From the NCBI RefSeq assembly GCF_000204055.1, contig NW_006768779.1, forward strand, positions 150,101 through 185,645: DNA of 35,545 bases, written 5' to 3'. A program made the position numbers and the translations under genes. Below, one piece after another: positions 32,718 through 35,545 of this stretch. A model generated the notes under the pieces. It was not told the DNA's origin, made no database searches, and saw only the letters and a program-made list of their open reading frames with translations. The stretch's first letter is position 1. Every line of letters starts with the position of its first letter. The stretch is from Melampsora larici-populina 98AG31 (lineage: Eukaryota > Basidiomycota > Pucciniomycetes > Pucciniales > Melampsoraceae).

Positions 32718-34660
32718 TCAATCGATGCTAATTGGTGGGCCATTTTTTTTCTTGCGCCGATTTTTATTAAGACTTTTCATATATTGGGCGTGTGATTCTA
32801 TCGAATGTTGCCAAGCGTCGAGCCAGGATGAGGCCTCGGTTTTATGAAATCGTCTCCAGGTTGCGCAGACGCGTGGAGCTGGGAAGTTGGGTCGTGTGAA
32901 ATCGAGCAGTAGAGAGACAAAGTGTTGGTTGGCCCAGGCAAGGACAATGGGAGGGTTCAGATTGTAGGGTGTGGAGTACGGGAAGACCATTTGACTATAC
33001 GCGCCAGGTTTGTAGTACAACACCGGGCGGTTGAAGGTGTTTGCTATGATGCCACCCCAACTTGGCATGCCGAGCCAGTGCTGTTGCTCGTTGACGACGT
33101 TGGGTTTGCTGGTGAGAAGACGAGCCATGGCAGCACCTCGATTCTCAGGTAAGGGGCGGTCGTCTACCGTATTTGTAACTGTATCGGCCATACGTTGGCG
33201 TACACTAAGCCATTCATCCTGGGACTCGCCAATGGAAATGGCTATGGCTCGGAAGCCGCAATGCCCATCACCTTTCACTTCGCGGGCGTTGATCACGAAC
33301 GGTTCCAGCCATTGGTGAATTTGGTACTTTTTCAGGAGGGCAGGCAGGTTGGGATTGATCAGAGTCGGCCTTTGTAGTAAATCAGCCTCGCGGGTACGTT
33401 TACGAGTGACCGGTCGACTGGCGATTGAAGACGGTGAAGTTTGAGTTAAGGTGATGGGTGTTATACCTACTTGGTGTGAGGGTGCCAAAGTCAAAGTTAC
33501 TGGTTTGTGTGGTAATACTGCCGAGGGATTTGTTTTGGTATTGACTGGTTGTAATTCAATTGGTTCCGCTGTTTTGCCTTTGCTTTGCGTATCAAGTGAA
33601 GTCGTCGAAGATGGAACATCAGTCAGGGTCGGGTTTTTCGTATCGATTTGTTGTGGCGGCTCAAGTGTAGGCTGAGAGAGAATGAGGTCTTCGAAGTTGA
33701 AGGTGGAGGTGGTAAGTTCCGATGCACCACAGAACTCTTCAATCAGCCTATCAACCTAGGAGAAGACGTTCATGAGTATGATTGGACAGCCATTCGAACA
33801 CCTAGATTTGATTACAATTGATTTCTTACTGAGTGCTGTTCCTGCAGGCCCAGGTCTAGCGATGAGTCTGAGTGGATCTGGGCCTTGTTGACTGATTCGT
33901 GGAGCAGGCTCTGGATAACGAAGAAAAAGGTCAGCTAGGGATACACTTTGCCTTTGTATAAAGCTTTGCTGCCTACCGCCTTAGGTGCTTTGGGTAAGAA
34001 TGAGATCGGCAGTTTTCCTTCATCGGCAATGATGCGTTCGTTACCGATGATTGTCTGGATTTTCATTAGAACATCATGACGTCTATCTGAGGCGATAGCG
34101 CAGAGTTTTGCTCTGAGCTGTGAGATAGTAGTGTCGATCATCTGAAGGGACTTGAGCTCAGTCTTGATGGCATAGTTTGGCTGTGGAGGTGGAGTGACAA
34201 GGAGTGATTTGGCCATGTGTAAATGATTGTATGAGTTGTCTGGACAAGCTTGTTGAATTGATGTTGATGAGTCGTTCTCGAGAGTATTGTGGTTGTCATG
34301 AACTCCGTCAAGAGAGTCTTCATCATCAAGAGAGACTCCTGGAGCTAGTATAGGGAGATCCTTGGGGTCCTTGGGCTTCTTGCGAGGTTTGACATCCGGA
34401 TCTGGCGGGTGATTGTGTCCAAGGTGGGTATGGATGAGAATCCACTTTGATGATGGTTCTTAAAGGTATCGGGTGCTGATTTTGAACGCACACCCGATAC
34501 GAGCTGACTTGGTTGTTCCTACGAGACTTGGTTTTCCAGAGGGATAGCCTGATTGATAGCACTCATAGTGCGAGACTGCGCTGCTCTTGTGTTGTGAGTT
34601 GCCAATTCGCATACGATAGCCATGATCCGTGGCTGGGAATGCTGCCACGTAAGCGTCCAT
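32718..34660 (-). CDS. FAR1 (WRKY-GCM1) zinc finger plus OTU cysteine protease, with an internal TAA
   Basis: Exons 33947-34660, 33830-33910 and 32718-33755 keep one frame of about 610 codons, broken only by TAA at 34460-34462. Upstream of ATG 34216 the frame reads as a FAR1-type domain with all four zinc ligands (C34, C57, H82, H84 from ATG 34660; IGCAFK ... GHNHPP). The TAA falls at codon 67, between the Cys pair and the His pair. Starting at ATG 34216 gives a clean 462-aa protein with an OTU domain: D280 and C283 (GDGHCGFRA) and H395 (NQHFVSLLL). OTU enzymes cleave ubiquitin chains. Intron 33911-33946 is only 36 nt, the other (33756-33829) 74 nt. A different-frame ATG at 34706 may encode the true N-terminus after a 1-nt shift. 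It is the first gene inside the right TIR. Confidence 0.8.
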
Positions 34661-34811
34661 CTTCGATCACATCAGGTACCGGAAAGACGTACTCGTCCTG
34701 GTCCATTCGTACAATTGAGAGTAAATAAAGAGGGATTGAAGAATGTAAAATGTGATAGTTGACTGGATTTCGCTTTGTACGGTAATATGGATATGTTGGA
34801 AGGTCGGGTAG
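34661..34811. other. Leader between FAR1-OTU gene and right TIR
   Basis: On the minus strand an ATG at 34706 opens MDQDEYVFPVPDVIED, then loses the FAR1 frame by one base. This is probably the original start of the FAR1-OTU gene, or its 5' UTR. Confidence 0.4.
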
Positions 34812-35162
34812 TGATATTTTGTTCAGTCGTAATCTTGGTGCGTGGGTGATGGGAAATTGAGAGGAAGGTAGTGAGAGTTCCGCTGGGGTAGTGAGTTGTT
34901 GACTTTAGTAGTAAGACTTGAACTTAGGTAGTAAGAATTTGCCTTGGGTTTTGAGATTTGGTCGTGGTGGAGTAGTAAGATATTGTATTGAGTAGTAAGA
35001 TATTGAGTTGAGTAGTAAGATATTGACTTGAGTAGTGAGTTTTTGACAAAATTTTCACTTGAGTAGTAAGTTTTCTACTCAGGTAGTAAGTTTGGTACTT
35101 GGGTAGTAAGATTATTTACTTGGGTAGTGAGATGTAGCTTTGGTGCGTGCGGGGGGGCAAGG
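34812..35162. repeat. Right TIR of KDZ element with ACTAC motif array
   Basis: The reverse complement matches the left TIR, with one mismatch in the outer 190 bp. It carries about 13 copies of TYACTACYCAAG and lacks the roughly 170-bp duplicated block present in the left copy. Confidence 0.9.
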
Positions 35163-35163
35163 C

Positions 35164-35545
35164 ACCTGTGGCTACCCGCCCCTTCGGATACTAGCCGATA
35201 GGAACTGGGTCATTCCTATTGGCGACAAGCCGAAGCCCCCCCTTCCGACACGCCGACGCGGCCGACGCGTCGGCCTCACATCGATAATAACACAAGTTCT
35301 TATATGGAAAATATCAATGTCCCCTATAAATCATTACCACATAAACATAGAATTAACATATTATTAACACATGTACACCTGCACACAAAATTATCCAACA
35401 CCACAACATGTTACCTATGAAGCTTTCACACTTGTGTGATTACATGTCACACGCGTTGTGATGTATGTGCGTGGCAGGCTAGTATCACCGGTCCCGGAGC
35501 CCTTTTTTTTTTCTTTTTCTTCTTTTTTTCTTCTTTTTTTCCCCT
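35164..35545. other. Right flank: GC-rich block and pyrimidine tract
   Basis: A GC-rich block at 35164-35277 contains a perfect 16-bp palindrome (GGCCGACGCGTCGGCC, 35260-35275) and a C7 run (35237-35243 region) that mirrors the G run outside the left TIR. AT-rich DNA follows, and the window ends in a T/C-rich microsatellite (about 35500-35545). No gene is seen. Confidence 0.5.

Larger units (their letters stand above)
15305..35163. mobile_element. Giant KDZ-class DNA transposon (about 19.9 kb)
   Basis: The limits are set by inverted repeats whose outermost bases read GCCTTGCCCCCCCGCACGCA at the left (15305 on) and, reverse-complemented, at the right (up to 35163). Enclosed are an unknown gene (16.0-17.9 kb, plus), a TET/JBP-like dioxygenase (19.3-21.7 kb, plus), a KDZ transposase (28.3-31.8 kb, minus) and a FAR1-OTU gene (32.7-34.7 kb, minus). 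KDZ (Kyakuja-Dileera-Zisupton) elements are known in basidiomycetes and often carry TET/JBP genes. A target-site duplication is not evident: the left flank is a G run and the right flank is ACCTGTGG. The ends may therefore be altered, or the real termini may lie slightly outside. Confidence 0.85.

Overview
The window looks like a transposon-rich stretch of a rust-fungus genome (Basidiomycota, Pucciniales; the Puccinia/Austropuccinia type). The case rests on short spliceosomal introns (about 36-118 nt, GT-AG with a few GC-AG), a KDZ-type transposase with a CxC1-like N-terminal cysteine motif, a TET/JBP-like dioxygenase, and a Pif1-type Helitron. No bacterial-style genes are present. All calls come from reading the sequence; no database search was possible.

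Layout. (1) 0.25-3.6 kb, minus strand: a gene of at least 15 exons for an unrecognised charged protein. Its 5' half splices cleanly and its 3' half is broken. Many of its introns carry the same small hairpin, built on GGTCGCATT/AATGCGACC, usually just after the 5' splice site. (2) 4.27-5.90 kb: a 1.6-kb element with inverted repeats, containing what may be a decayed Copia-like integrase fragment; more GGTCGCAT hairpins follow at 6.06-6.30 kb. (3) 6.4-8.5 kb: AT-rich DNA without a gene. (4) 8.5-9.2 kb: a possible F-box-like gene fragment, minus strand. (5) 10.1-14.6 kb: a decayed Helitron Rep/helicase gene, minus strand. (6) 15.305-35.163 kb: one very large (about 19.9 kb) TIR transposon of the KDZ class.

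The KDZ element. Long terminal inverted repeats (about 550 bp left, 350 bp right) are packed with copies of a short motif, TYACTACYCAAG. Two genes read inward from the left end: an intact 549-aa unknown protein and a TET/JBP-like 2OG-Fe(II) dioxygenase. Two read inward from the right end: a FAR1 (WRKY-GCM1) zinc finger joined to an OTU cysteine protease, and an 11-exon KDZ transposase. The pairs converge on a hairpin-rich, gene-free centre (25.3-28.3 kb). A second, 3.57-kb TIR element has jumped into the last codons of the dioxygenase gene, flanked by an 8-bp target duplication (7 of 8 bases matching). It replaces the final 20 residues with 15 of its own and strands the original tail 3.6 kb away.

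How it may work together (inference). The transposase would act on the repeat-dense TIRs. The dioxygenase could oxidise methylated bases and counter silencing; linkage of TET/JBP genes to KDZ transposons in fungi is already known from the work of Iyer and colleagues (2014). The FAR1-OTU protein could bind DNA and remove ubiquitin. This copy is close to intact but probably not fully autonomous: the transposase has one 1-nt frameshift just before its catalytic Glu motif, and the FAR1-OTU frame has one internal TAA.
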